The notes: generated from the sequence alone by a model not told the origin. Counted from the stretch's first letter, positions 43,401-51,677 are shown. The stretch is 64,000 nucleotides of DNA from Verrucomicrobiales bacterium (GCA_031256975.1 JAIRPN010000015.1:1-64000), one strand, 5' to 3'. Translations and numbers: made by a program.

Positions 43401-43948
43401 GAAAGGTTGCTCAGCGAGCTCTCGCGCACAAAACCATATTTCTCGCTGGCCGACCAGACATAGGAAAATTTCAAATTGAGCTCAAGGTTGATTTCCTCGA
43501 ACGCGATACGGTTGCCCCAAACACTTTTGTACAGGTTGCGCTTCAGCCGGCAGGCGCCGGGAAACGGTGCGGCAAAAGGTTCCCAGATTTCCTGCCCGTT
43601 CTTGGTCTTGCAGATGATGCGCGTCCAAGGGCCGTTGACCCCCTGCAAGTCCTCGATCTTGTCCACCGTGTAATAGGGAAACAACGCGCGGCTCGAATCG
43701 GTGCGGCCGGCGGTCAGCGCCCCGTTGCTGCTGAGAAAGCACCAGTGATTCGAATCGCTGGCCAGGCTGATGAAAAACGGCTCCATCCGGTCGACGTTTT
43801 CAATCTTGTAAAATAAATCACCGTCGATGGTAACCAGCGGAGCCTGGGCGCCTTCGGCGGACAGCAGGGAAACATGGCCATTCTGATTCTGCGAACCGAC
43901 AGAACTGGCGCGGGAAATTGTGGGTGGCAGGGACATAACCAAAATCAA
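40490..43948 (-). CDS. Very large protein resembling GH94-type glycoside phosphorylases
   Basis: The 1152-residue protein has no signal peptide. A beta-rich N-part (residues 1-200), a helical middle and an (alpha/alpha)6-barrel-like C-part can be inferred. The stretch QRPEWNDGNNALVGNGISVV at about residues 661-680 matches the DWNDG motif whose Asp is the general acid in GH94 cellobiose phosphorylases, and YWGDHQLIYLLKLL and GLGSIYWHMVSKLL fit the barrel helices. I infer a disaccharide or glucan-acting enzyme. Substrate and whether it uses phosphate are unknown. Confidence 0.6.
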   Translation of the reverse strand: MILVMSLPPTISRASSVGSQNQNGHVSLLSAEGAQAPLVTIDGDLFYKIENVDRMEPFFISLASDSNHWCFLSSNGALTAGRTDSSRALFPYYTVDKIEDLQGVNGPWTRIICKTKNGQEIWEPFAAPFPGACRLKRNLYKSVWGNRIAFEEINLELNLKFSYVWSASEKYGFVRESSLSNLSGNELAVSVLDGLRNLMPPDISLRLQNDMSCLADAYKLNELLADQLAVYGMSSGIVDQAIAMESLTATTVWSLGLSDPTVLISDAQLRSYLRGLSVEQQDIVRGRRGAYILSADLTLTANQTQSWQVVADVQQTQSQVVRLQKSLGDKSALLASLRQDIRKGTERLQSLTASADGLQLTAQQTTCIHHYANVLFNNMRGGVFAHPVLIETADFARFVGQRNRGIAEKYATLMADFPAQLPHDELLALVKKTGSADFERLCLEYVPITFGRRHGDPSRPWNKFSINIKDANGDPILDYQGNWRDIFQNWESLLQSYPAYINHIIAKFVNATTAEGYNAYRISRAGIDWEAPDPEDPWAGIGYWGDHQLIYLLKLLEFSYAVEPRDLLQALDREIYSYADVPYVIKPYRNLVADPHNTILFDKERHKQALQREQEQGSDARLLRDANGQVRHVNLAEKLLATLMGKIANLVPGGGIWMNTQRPEWNDGNNALVGNGISVVTLCYLRRFLVFARELFAAAQQQEFAISAETAKLFDSLHHAVAEAAANNEKVIADAQLRREFVDQAGEVASTFRSHLYTKGLGGKTQLPLTAIRSFIDHTLTLADGSIRANRRADGLYHAYNLLKFGSKKLEISHLYEMLEGQVAVLSSGLLSPAESAELLKTMQDSALFRKDQHSYMLYPDRRVKGFLEKNRIAARDLTAGCREPINPRIVIRDDDGQFRFARDLVNAAALRERLSQLAIGGAEAENILEIYERTFNHHAFTGRSGTMFAYEGLGSIYWHMVSKLLLAAQESFYHAVDRGAEKALLRDLHKHYYRVREGLGFNKHPYVYGAFPTDPYSHTPARRGAQQPGMTGQVKEEILTRLGEFGLRLRGGEIHFQPLLLRDDEFLAKPAEFEYFDANGERAKLPLAASSLAFTYCQVPVVYHKGRQAKGLVWTDANGKSHALDGLVLDRDISRQIFRRSELVRKLEVYL

Positions 43949-44112
43949 ACTGTGCCTTGAAGGCCGGGCGGTTTATTCGCCAGCACTTCATGGCCACTTA
44001 TTAACGCAACTTTATACACCTTTTCTCCAAATAACCCCGGCCAAACGCTTGTTAACCTGATATCTGTTCATACCAGCCAAATGACCGTGTTGATTAACAA
44101 TTTGCACTTTTA

Positions 44113-44142
44113 TGCACATAATGTCCAGAATTATATTGTGCA
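44113..44142. promoter_or_regulatory. Palindromic operator candidate TGCACA...TGTGCA
   Basis: TGCACATAAT (44113-44122) and ATTATATTGTGCA (44130-44142) form an inverted repeat with outer half-sites TGCACA/TGTGCA and inner TAAT/ATTA. It lies about 165 bp upstream of the GH94-like gene on the reverse strand. A sugar-responsive regulator of the LacI kind would suit such a site, which is inference. Confidence 0.4.
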
Positions 44143-44214
44143 CTTGTAAGTTGGGGAAGAGGTCCCGCCTTTTGTAAAAAAATACCAACGGGTATTGTTT
44201 ATGCTATTTGAAAT

Positions 44215-44298
44215 CAGCAGGCAGGCAATGCCGCCTGCTGCTGCAAAAGCCGAGAACTAGCCTCCGGACGGATGGTGGTGAGCATCGCCGGAGGCTAG
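44215..44298. terminator. Two hairpins downstream of the PEP-CTERM gene
   Basis: CAGCAGGC (44215-44222) pairs with GCCTGCTG (44233-44240), and CTAGCCTCCGG (44257-44267) pairs perfectly with CCGGAGGCTAG (44288-44298). They lie 8 bp and more after the stop of the PEP-CTERM gene on the reverse strand and likely end its transcript. Confidence 0.65.
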
Positions 44299-44305
44299 CC
44301 GGGCA

Positions 44306-47300
44306 TCATCGCCGCCGTCGCGGCGACAAATTGGTTTTTTGCACCGGCAGGATCTGCCTTTCCCGGTGCTTGAAAATCCCGCAAAATCTTTTACCCGTTA
44401 ACAAAATACCCAGCCCCAACGCCAGCAGCAGCCATGTCCGGGGTTCCGGGATAATCTGCGCGGTATATACCAATTGGACGGTGTTGCCGGATCCGATCAC
44501 GCCGACTTGCGTGCTGCGCACGGTGCCCAATACCACCCCGGAAATTTGTATGGTGACGTTATCCAAATTGATGTTGGAACCGCTCTGGTCGACAATCAGG
44601 TCCCATGTATGATCGACCCCCAAATCCAAACCGGCGAGGGCGCTCAACTGGAAGATGGTGCCATCGCCAAGGCTGACATCCCCGCCGACGTAAATTGTGT
44701 CATTGCTGCTTTGGCCCAGAGTAAATTGCAGAACCGCGCCGCCTTGGGTGGTCAGTCCCGAGCTGAAGGTAATGCTGCCGACACTTCCGGGATTATTGCC
44801 TATCGCCAAGGTTCCCGCCGCGCCAATCACCGTGGCCAATCCAACCGAGCCGCCGTTTTTCACCGACAGGGTGCCGGCTTCTATGCTCAGATTGCCGTTG
44901 GCCGCGCTGATGTTGCTGACCGTCAGGGTGCCGTTGCCAATTTTCCGCAAGCTGCCGCCATTGCCGGCGATCGCATTGCTGAATGTCGCGTTCAAGCCAT
45001 TGGTATTAATGACCGATGTCGAGCTCGCCATTAGCGTCGGCGCGACATTGGTGGCGAGGTCCGTGCCTGTCACCTGGATGGTACCGCCTCCCAGGTTGAA
45101 ATTATTCGTCGCGCTGCCGCTGGAATATTTCGCCCTTAGCGAGTTGCCGCCGATCTGCAGGGTGCCGCCGGTAAAATTGTAAGTGCCGGAACTGGCATTC
45201 AATCCGGAAAGCCAAAGCGAGGAATCATTGTCCACATGGAGCGTGCCGCCGCTTTGATTGAACACCCCGGTCGAACTGTCAGCCTCCAGATTGTTGCCCA
45301 AAATCAAGGAACCGCCATTCCTGACATTCAAGGAGCCGCCACTCATGTTTAGCACACCCTGGCTGGGACCCTGCGCGCCATCGCTGCGGCCCAGAACATT
45401 CAGGCTGTCGTTCAGATCCAATTCGCCGCCCAGCAGGTTGTAAACACCGCTGCCGCCCTGGTTGCCAATGTTAAACCCGCTGTTATTGGCAATCACCAAG
45501 GCCCCGCCGCTTTGATTGAAGGTGCCGCTGCCGCTAAAATCACCGACCCGGAACGAGCCCGCCACCGGCGTCGTGCCGCTGAACGAGGGATTGATGGTTA
45601 GCGTCCCGCCGCTGAGAATAAATTGCGCCGAACTGCCGCTGCCGGAACCGACCATGAATTCCACCGCCGAGGATTGCCCGGTTGTCTGCCGCGTGGCGTC
45701 CTGCAAGGTGGCAAAGGTGTCGAACACGTTGTTGCTGCCGCTAATGGTGAGCGTGCCGCTGCCAATCTTGTACAAACCGTTGCCGCCGACACCGACCTGG
45801 TAAGAACCGCTGCCGATGAAATTGCCGGACCAATTGGCATTGAGGCCGTTGGTATTGATCACCGACGCGGCGTCGCCCACCAATCGCGCATTGACCGCGC
45901 TGTTCAAACTCGAGTCGGTGACGCTAATGGTGCCGCTGCCGAAGTTAAACTGGTAAGGAGAACTTCCATTGTTGTAACGCGGCTGGAAACTGTTGCCGCC
46001 GATTCGCAATTCACCGCCAAGCAGATTGTACACACTGGAACCGGTGTTGAACAAACCGGAGAGGAAAAAGGTCGAATCATTGTCAAACGACACCACCCCG
46101 CCGGTCTGGTTAAAAGTCGCCGATGAAGCATCCGCCTTCAGGTTGTTGCCCAAAATCAACTGTCCGCCATTTTGCACGCTAAACGTGCCGCTGCTGACAT
46201 TGATCACCCCGCTGCTGGCGGACTTGCCTGCCGCGGAACGTCCCACGACATGCAGGCCGTCATTCAGGATCACCTGTCCGCCGCTCAGGTTAAACACCCC
46301 GCTGCCGCCCTGGTTGCCAATGTTGAACGCGCTGTTGTCCTGCAAAATCAGGGTGCCCCCCGTCTGGTTGAATGTGCCGCTGCCGCTAAAATCGCCCACA
46401 CGAAACGAACCGGCCACCGGCGTCGTTCCGTCCGCCAGGGTTGATGGCGTAATGGCCAGTGTGCCACCGCTGAGAATAAACTGTGCCGAGCTGCCGCTGC
46501 CGGAGCCGACCATGAATTCCACCGCGGAAGTCCGCCCGGCCGTTTGTCGCGTGGTGTCCTGCAAGGCCCCGAAAGTGTCCAACACATTGCTGCCGCTAAT
46601 GGTGAGCGTGCCGCTGCCGATTTTCCGCAGCGCGTTGCCACCATAGTCAATCTGGTGCGAACCGCTGCCGGTCAGGTTCCCCGTCCAGTTCATGTTCAGG
46701 CCGTTGGTATTGAAATAAGTCGTGGCGCTGCCGACCAGATTGGCGTTCACGCTGGTGTTCAAGTCCGTGCCGGTGACGCTAATGGTGCCGCTGCCCAGAT
46801 TGAAGGCATAAGTGCCGGGGCCGTTGCCGTATTTGGCTTTCAACGAGTTGGCGCCGATTTGCAATTCACCGCCGTTCAGATTGTAGGTGCCGCTGCCCAC
46901 CGATGACAGATAAAGCCCGGCAAGGTTGCTGACATACAGCACGCCGCCGTTTTGGGTAATGGCACCGTTGCCGTCGCCATAACTGTCGACCCCGCGGTCG
47001 CGGTTGCCAAGAATCAAGGCCACGGATCCGAACGTGCCGCTGGAGCCGAGTTCATGCGCCAGCACGCTGACCGTGCCGCCGTTGATCAGCAGCAAGCCGT
47101 TGGAAGTCCCGCCGCCCGCCGCGTTTAAATTCAAGCCGATGGTCGCCAGACTGGTATGCCCGGCATCGTCCGCATTATCGATGGTCAGCAAACCGCCGTT
47201 GATGGTGTAAACTCCCGTGCCGCCATCGACGCCGATGTTCAGGGAGCCCAGCACCGTAACGCTGCCACCCGATTGATTGACCAGGCCGGTCACCCCACTG

Positions 47301-47695
47301 CCTTCGCCAATGTGGAAATTCGCGTAACGCGAGGATTGCCCGATCTGCAGCACCGCGCCGGAGTTGATGTTTAGCGTGCCGTCCCCACCCGGAACATCAT
47401 CGTAACCGACCCGCAGGAACGCGGTATTATTGTCGTTGTTAGCGACCTGCACCGTCGCGCCATTGGCGAGTACCAGGGTGCCGCTATTTTCAACAAGGAT
47501 CGCATTGCGATGGGCCGCGCTTGAATTCGGCGTGGTTGCGGGAAATCCTTCGCCGTCAGCAAAAATGCTGCCGCTGATGATCAATGTTGAACCGCTAACC
47601 AAGACATCCGCAGTCGCATCCGCATTTGCCCGGCTTGAAACGAGATGCATGGTCAACATAACCACTGACATTGCCTGCCATGTGCATATTTTCAT
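44306..47695 (-). CDS. Autotransporter-like repeat protein with PEP-CTERM sorting signal
   Basis: The 1129-residue protein has an N-terminal signal segment and a body of Gly/Ser/Asn-rich beta-helix repeats of the kind SGGTLTI..GS and GSGTFNQSGG. A 286-residue unit with VEFMVGSGSGSSAQFILSGG occurs twice (DNA offset 858 nt), and a NSL.AKY..FNLG.GTI unit three times. The C-terminus has IIPEPRTWLLLALGLGILLT followed by a basic stretch, the PEP-CTERM signal that exosortase cuts. A further 26-residue tail with RRRR at the end is longer than usual. It should be a surface or matrix protein. Confidence 0.85.
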   Translation of the reverse strand: MKICTWQAMSVVMLTMHLVSSRANADATADVLVSGSTLIISGSIFADGEGFPATTPNSSAAHRNAILVENSGTLVLANGATVQVANNDNNTAFLRVGYDDVPGGDGTLNINSGAVLQIGQSSRYANFHIGEGSGVTGLVNQSGGSVTVLGSLNIGVDGGTGVYTINGGLLTIDNADDAGHTSLATIGLNLNAAGGGTSNGLLLINGGTVSVLAHELGSSGTFGSVALILGNRDRGVDSYGDGNGAITQNGGVLYVSNLAGLYLSSVGSGTYNLNGGELQIGANSLKAKYGNGPGTYAFNLGSGTISVTGTDLNTSVNANLVGSATTYFNTNGLNMNWTGNLTGSGSHQIDYGGNALRKIGSGTLTISGSNVLDTFGALQDTTRQTAGRTSAVEFMVGSGSGSSAQFILSGGTLAITPSTLADGTTPVAGSFRVGDFSGSGTFNQTGGTLILQDNSAFNIGNQGGSGVFNLSGGQVILNDGLHVVGRSAAGKSASSGVINVSSGTFSVQNGGQLILGNNLKADASSATFNQTGGVVSFDNDSTFFLSGLFNTGSSVYNLLGGELRIGGNSFQPRYNNGSSPYQFNFGSGTISVTDSSLNSAVNARLVGDAASVINTNGLNANWSGNFIGSGSYQVGVGGNGLYKIGSGTLTISGSNNVFDTFATLQDATRQTTGQSSAVEFMVGSGSGSSAQFILSGGTLTINPSFSGTTPVAGSFRVGDFSGSGTFNQSGGALVIANNSGFNIGNQGGSGVYNLLGGELDLNDSLNVLGRSDGAQGPSQGVLNMSGGSLNVRNGGSLILGNNLEADSSTGVFNQSGGTLHVDNDSSLWLSGLNASSGTYNFTGGTLQIGGNSLRAKYSSGSATNNFNLGGGTIQVTGTDLATNVAPTLMASSTSVINTNGLNATFSNAIAGNGGSLRKIGNGTLTVSNISAANGNLSIEAGTLSVKNGGSVGLATVIGAAGTLAIGNNPGSVGSITFSSGLTTQGGAVLQFTLGQSSNDTIYVGGDVSLGDGTIFQLSALAGLDLGVDHTWDLIVDQSGSNINLDNVTIQISGVVLGTVRSTQVGVIGSGNTVQLVYTAQIIPEPRTWLLLALGLGILLTGKRFCGIFKHRERQILPVQKTNLSPRRRR

Positions 47696-47838
47696 AATCC
47701 CCCCATGGACCTTTCATAGCACCCTGCCTGATTCCCCTTCACCCCTGAAGCGTCACAGGCATTTTCCAGCAATAATCTTAAACAGAGCTAATAGGGATAT
47801 CAGATACTATTGTCTATGTAAAGGATTTTCTCCATGTC

Positions 47839-47870
47839 AGCTGATAGAGGCACGGCTTTTCCTATCAGCT
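47839..47870. terminator. Hairpin between the RHH and PEP-CTERM genes
   Basis: AGCTGATAG (47839-47847) pairs with CTATCAGCT (47862-47870) around a 14-nt loop. It lies about 80 bp after the stop of the RHH gene on the reverse strand and 144 bp before the PEP-CTERM gene start, so it may end the former or sit in the leader of the latter. The rest of 47696-47947 shows nothing else that I can support. Confidence 0.5.
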
Positions 47871-47947
47871 TATTATTAGCGTTTAATACTTGTGTTACAG
47901 ATTGGTGACAGCAACCCGTTCGGTTGCACGGGCAGAATTATGGAAAT

Positions 47948-48190
47948 TCATTTTCCCGCCTCTGCCTGAAGACTCACTTTATGTACCCTGTTTTCGCTAC
48001 AGGGAACCAAATCAAAAGGGATGCGCAATTCACCCTTGGTTTCCACATAGCGGCACAAGGCTTCCATCAATTCAGCCGTCAAGGTCGAAACCGGCACGTG
48101 GGTTTCCGATTGCACCTTTTTGATGCGTTCTTTCAGCAGGGTCGGGAGTCGTACGGATAACAGGGCATCTTTGAGGGGTCTGTTTTTCAT
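47948..48190 (-). CDS. Ribbon-helix-helix DNA-binding protein
   Basis: The 80-residue protein has a ribbon-helix-helix pattern: ALLSVRLPTLLKERIKKVQ (ribbon and helix 1) and VPVSTLTAELMEALCRYVE (turn and helix 2). Such small proteins bind DNA as dimers and act as antitoxins or local repressors. No toxin gene is seen beside it. It lies upstream of the PEP-CTERM gene on the same strand and might control it, which is a guess from position. Confidence 0.75.
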   Translation of the reverse strand: MKNRPLKDALLSVRLPTLLKERIKKVQSETHVPVSTLTAELMEALCRYVETKGELRIPFDLVPCSENRVHKVSLQAEAGK

Positions 48191-48249
48191 ATAATGTATA
48201 TGTTTACATTTTCCGTAAAGAGAATGCGCGGGATTGCGGATTTGTCAAA

Positions 48250-49347
48250 TTATCTTGTGCCGCGGCCGCATACCGCCACGCATTCAAAGTGCGCGGTCTG
48301 CGGGAACAGATCCACCGGCTGGAGCAATTGCAACACCCAATTGGGTGCCAGCTCCCTGAGGTCACGGGCCAGGGTCGCCGGATTGCAGGACACATAGACC
48401 AGTCCCCTTGCCGGGCTGTTGGCCAGTAAATTCCGCATTGCCGTGCTCAATCCCTCGCGCGGCGGATCCACCAGGATGGTCGCGGATGAAAAACCGGCCC
48501 GTTCCGTCAAACCCGGGAAAATGGCCTCGCAATCACCGGACAGGATTTCCACATCACCCGGCAACTGCTCCCTCGCCCCGGACACCAGGCGTTCATCGGA
48601 TTCGATCATGGTGACCCGGCGGCCTTCCCCCGCTAACAGCGAAGTAAAAAATCCCGCGCCGCCGTAACATTCCACCAGCCAATCCGGATTATTCCCAAGA
48701 CAATGCCCCGCCACCAGCTTCTTGAATTCATCAAGCAAAAACCGGTTCGCCTGATAGAATCCCAACTCGGGAATATTATCCTCCCGCAGGGAATAATGCT
48801 CGCGTTTCCCGGGATGGGCGCGCAGATACTGCAATTTGGCATTCACCTCCGGCGATGCCAACGGGCATTCGCGGATATCCAGCAAGCGGCGCCCGTCGCG
48901 CGAACGGAAACCGATGACACGGCCTTCCTGGTGCACACTGATGCGGTTGCGGTAGCCATAGGCTTGCGGCGACGCCAGCCACGCTTTGACATCAGGAGCG
49001 GCAATTCCCCCGATGCGCGCCAGCACATCGCGCAATTGCTTGGTCTTCACCGCCAGTTGTATCTGGTAATCCAGATGCTGGTACTGGCAGCCGCCGCAAT
49101 CGCCGAAATATTCGCAGGCCGGCCGGCAGCGACCCGGTCCCGGCTGGAGCAGTTCCTCGATTTCCGCCCGGGCAAACTGGCCGCTATTCTTCACCACCCG
49201 CGCACGCAGCTTGTCGCCATTGGCGGCGAACGGCACGAACACCACCCGGCCCTCATGACGCGCCACGCCATCACCGCCAAAGGCGATGTCGTTTATTTCC
49301 AATTCAATCAAATCACCGGATTTCATGGTTAGCGTCGTATCGGGCAA
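48250..49347 (-). CDS. TRAM-domain RNA (uracil-5-)-methyltransferase
   Basis: The 365-residue protein has a TRAM domain (residues 8-65: GDLIELEINDIAFGGDGVARHEG), an iron-sulfur cysteine set (CEYFGDCGGCQYQ with a fourth cysteine in IRECPLAS) and a SAM-methyltransferase core with ILVDPPREGLS and the catalytic cysteine in VYVSCNPATLARD. This is the RlmD/RlmCD/TrmA-like group that makes 5-methyluridine in rRNA or tRNA. It is shorter than E. coli RlmD (433 residues). Target base is not decided by sequence. A motif copy (49329) lies at its N-terminal end. Confidence 0.88.
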   Translation of the reverse strand: MPDTTLTMKSGDLIELEINDIAFGGDGVARHEGRVVFVPFAANGDKLRARVVKNSGQFARAEIEELLQPGPGRCRPACEYFGDCGGCQYQHLDYQIQLAVKTKQLRDVLARIGGIAAPDVKAWLASPQAYGYRNRISVHQEGRVIGFRSRDGRRLLDIRECPLASPEVNAKLQYLRAHPGKREHYSLREDNIPELGFYQANRFLLDEFKKLVAGHCLGNNPDWLVECYGGAGFFTSLLAGEGRRVTMIESDERLVSGAREQLPGDVEILSGDCEAIFPGLTERAGFSSATILVDPPREGLSTAMRNLLANSPARGLVYVSCNPATLARDLRELAPNWVLQLLQPVDLFPQTAHFECVAVCGRGTR

Positions 49348-49351
49348 GCAT

Positions 49352-49384
49352 AAAAAAACCCGCTTCGAATGGGAAGCGGGTTTT
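49352..49384 (-). terminator. Rho-independent terminator of the TIGR04073-like gene
   Basis: CCCGCTTC (49359-49366) pairs with GAAGCGGG (49373-49380), flanked by a run of seven A on the left and four T on the right. Read on the reverse strand it follows the gene at 49410 and ends in seven U. Confidence 0.85.
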
Positions 49385-49409
49385 GCTCAGCTTGTTACAG
49401 CCGGATAAA

Positions 49410-49769
49410 TCAATACCAGTTGTCGTAAAGATCAGCCGGAGGATAAGCGTTCACATCACCGCTGTCATAAGCGGCCTGCTTAATACCGTCCACACCGAAG
49501 GGCGAAGTCACAATTTCCGCGATGCCGATGCCCATGTCCATGATCATGCGGCTGGTGCCTTGGACGAAACCTTTGCTGGTGCCAACCGTCGGGCCGTCCG
49601 ACTGGGTCAGCATGTAGGTGGAATCAAACAATTCGGCAGGAGCCAGAATCACATTGGCCAAGCCTTGGCCCATGCGGTCATAAAAAGTGGGTTTTTTGGG
49701 CATGGTCAAATCGGCATGCGCCACGGAAAAGGTTGCCACCAGTGCAAGGGCTACTAAGAAATGTTTCAT
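49410..49769 (-). CDS. Exosortase-system-associated protein, TIGR04073-like
   Basis: From ATG 49769 (MKHFLVALALVATFSVAHA) the 119-residue protein has a signal peptide and a mature part with RMGQGLANVILAPAELFDST and GPTVGTSKGFVQGTSRMIMD. This pattern matches the TIGR04073 family, which occurs in Verrucomicrobiota genomes that carry exosortase/PEP-CTERM systems. Molecular function is unknown. A PEP-CTERM protein is encoded 1.7 kb away, which fits. An in-frame start 18 nt upstream is less likely because it would lengthen the signal peptide. Confidence 0.75.
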   Translation of the reverse strand: MKHFLVALALVATFSVAHADLTMPKKPTFYDRMGQGLANVILAPAELFDSTYMLTQSDGPTVGTSKGFVQGTSRMIMDMGIGIAEIVTSPFGVDGIKQAAYDSGDVNAYPPADLYDNWY

Positions 49770-49787
49770 ACTGGTCTTTTTACGCAT

Positions 49788-50100
49788 TTCCTATGAAATA
49801 GGCAAGTGAAAGTTAAAAAGTTTTAAAAATCTTTTTTGCTTCCCTTGGGGAACTTCTTCCAGGCAAAAAAAAGAGAAAGGCGGTTCGTTTTACGTGGTTA
49901 CGAACCCGTGGCACATATGATCACCAGCGAATATTGACGCCGCCACAATACCACATTTCCATTTCTCTTATGTAAAGCATATCGCTTTTACAAACATCAT
50001 GTGGTGTGACACCCCACACAATCTGACAGAAGAAAAACACTTTTCAGGCACCTTTTTCTATTATATAATCTTATGTATAGTGATCACAGAAAGAAAACAT
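49788..50100. promoter_or_regulatory. Divergent promoter region with three stacked palindromes
   Basis: Three inverted repeats lie in this AT-rich gap: GGTTCGT...ACGAACC at 49882-49906, TGTAAAGC-ATATC-GCTTTTACA at 49971-49992, and TGTGG-TGTGACACC-CCACA at about 50000-50018. The last two are within 130 bp upstream of the HTH gene at 50101 and are likely operators for it. The gap separates it from the divergent TIGR04073-like gene. Confidence 0.5.
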
Positions 50101-50379
50101 ATGAATATATGTGGTCCCCAAGTCAAAAAATACCGGGGCTTGCTGCATCTTTCCCAGCAGGAATTGGCCGAAAAATGCCAGTTGCTGGGTTGGGATGTTT
50201 CCCGTGACATTATCGCGAGAATCGAACTGCGGCTGCGTTGCGTGGAAGACGGCGAAATGATTTATCTGAGCCGGGCCTTAAAGGCCTCACCGTCGGTGTT
50301 GCTCGGTTACGAGAACGAATGCGTCAAACTCTGTCCGTTCCAATTGTTAAAAAAGGTCCGGCTGGTTAACATGGATTAA
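50101..50379 (+). CDS. XRE/Cro-like helix-turn-helix regulator
   Basis: From ATG 50101 the 92-residue protein has an HTH_3-type domain: VKKYRGLLHLSQQELAEKC and WDVSRDIIARIELRLRCVED, followed by MIYLSRALKASPSVLLG. It probably binds palindromes in its own upstream region. Base composition is lower in G and C than neighbours, and the 2 kb around it lack the TTAGCG motif, so recent gain is possible. A longer open frame upstream lacks a good start site. Confidence 0.8.
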   Translation: MNICGPQVKKYRGLLHLSQQELAEKCQLLGWDVSRDIIARIELRLRCVEDGEMIYLSRALKASPSVLLGYENECVKLCPFQLLKKVRLVNMD

Positions 50380-50393
50380 GGCAAGGCCCGGTT

Positions 50394-51677
50394 TTACTTG
50401 CGGTAAGCGTCAATGACGCCCTGCACCACGATTTCCGCGTATTCGCGGTAAATGCTGCGGTATTTTTTCCCGGCGATGCTTTGCTCGCCGTCATAGTCAC
50501 CGGCAATGATGCGTTGGTACATCAACCTGTCATCCATGAACGGGCCCTCGGTGAACACCACCGGGCCCGGGTACAGCCGATTGGCCAATAAATTGCGCGA
50601 CCAGACATAAGGCATCTCCCCCGCCGACGCCGCGGACGCGGTGGGCGAGCCGTCCCCGTATTGTTCCGCCGGAAAATCCCATACTTTCGCCACCTGCCGG
50701 CCAATGGCATCCGCCACCCGGCTTTCGGTCGCCGCGTTGTTCTCCAGCAATTTGCGGAACAGCCCGTATTTCATGTCGTCGTTTTCCAGTTCCGAGGCCA
50801 GGTAACTGCCATGCACAAAAATCACGATCCGGTTCACCCCCTTGTACAAACGCGGCCCCCGTTTGCTCCAGCCGAAAGCGTTGTAATGCACGCACAAGGT
50901 CAGATCGGGATGCAATTCCTGCACCACCTCGGCACGCGCCTGGATTTCCGCGACCCGGTAAAAAATCAATTCCTGATACCATTGCAACAGCTTGAGCAAA
51001 CCGGCCTCCGGGGATCTGGCGGCTTTCTTTTCATCCTGCCGCCACATCAGCGTGATCGCCTGGCGCACAAAATCAGCCGGCCGTTTCGCCGTCACCGGAA
51101 CGCCGAGTTGCTTGGTCCAGAAAACTTCCGCCCCGGCGTCCTTCAACCCCTGGTCAATCCATTTGCAGGTTTCAAAATTCAGCGTCGCCTCGTCCACCCA
51201 TGGCCCCTTGCCAATGCGGAAATGCCGCTCCTCCATGTCCGCCCAGTCGCCGCCGATATGGCCGGGATCGAGGCAAATTCGCAGGCCGGCCAACGGCTTG
51301 TCGTTAGCGTCACTTGCCGCCGGCGCGCCTGGGTTCACGGTTAGCGTGCCGGATGGCACTGGCGCGGAAGCCTTGGGCCCAGCAAACTGCAGCGTCCACA
51401 ACCTGACCTGTTTTTGCTTGTCGGAATAAACCTCGACCCGGTCGTCGCCAACGACAAGATATTGGTACAACGCGCCGTCGGAAGAATAACGGGGCACCCG
51501 CGACTTGAATTCCTCGGCCGTAACGGTGCCTTGGTAACCGTCGAGCAGCAGCCAGTCAGGCTGTTCCGCCAGCACGCCGAGCTTCGCCTGTGCCGGAAAA
51601 ACAAACAGCGCAAGGAAGGCCATTCCTTGCGCCACGCTAACGATCAAAAATCGCCGTTTGTTATTTGCCCTTGCCAA
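50394..51677 (-). CDS. N-acetylmuramoyl-L-alanine amidase (Amidase_3-like)
   Basis: The 427-residue protein has an N-terminal hydrophobic signal (FLIVSVAQGMAFLALFVFPAQA), a Gly/Ser-rich part with an unknown N-domain (35-125) and an amidase catalytic domain from about residue 130: RICLDPGHIGGDWADMEERH (zinc His and Glu), LNFETCKWIDQGLKD, and DLTLCVHYNAFGWS (zinc His, xHxNA). It should cut the bond between muramic acid and the stem peptide in the periplasm. The end has YREYAEIVVQGVIDAY. Its start overlaps the upstream gene by 17 bp. Confidence 0.8.
   Translation of the reverse strand: MARANNKRRFLIVSVAQGMAFLALFVFPAQAKLGVLAEQPDWLLLDGYQGTVTAEEFKSRVPRYSSDGALYQYLVVGDDRVEVYSDKQKQVRLWTLQFAGPKASAPVPSGTLTVNPGAPAASDANDKPLAGLRICLDPGHIGGDWADMEERHFRIGKGPWVDEATLNFETCKWIDQGLKDAGAEVFWTKQLGVPVTAKRPADFVRQAITLMWRQDEKKAARSPEAGLLKLLQWYQELIFYRVAEIQARAEVVQELHPDLTLCVHYNAFGWSKRGPRLYKGVNRIVIFVHGSYLASELENDDMKYGLFRKLLENNAATESRVADAIGRQVAKVWDFPAEQYGDGSPTASAASAGEMPYVWSRNLLANRLYPGPVVFTEGPFMDDRLMYQRIIAGDYDGEQSIAGKKYRSIYREYAEIVVQGVIDAYRK

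Larger units (their letters stand above)
43949..44305. other. Gap between the GH94-like and PEP-CTERM genes
   Basis: The 357 bp hold no gene. They contain the palindrome at 44113, two hairpins at 44215-44298 and a long AT-rich run (44080-44210) that probably carries the promoter of the GH94-like gene on the reverse strand. Confidence 0.6.

Noticed and set aside
47696..47947. Riboswitch upstream of the PEP-CTERM gene
   Set aside because: Only one simple hairpin could be found; no conserved riboswitch core was recognised.
44215..48190. CRISPR-like array in the repeat-rich gene
   Set aside because: The repeats are in-frame protein repeats of variable length without regular spacers.
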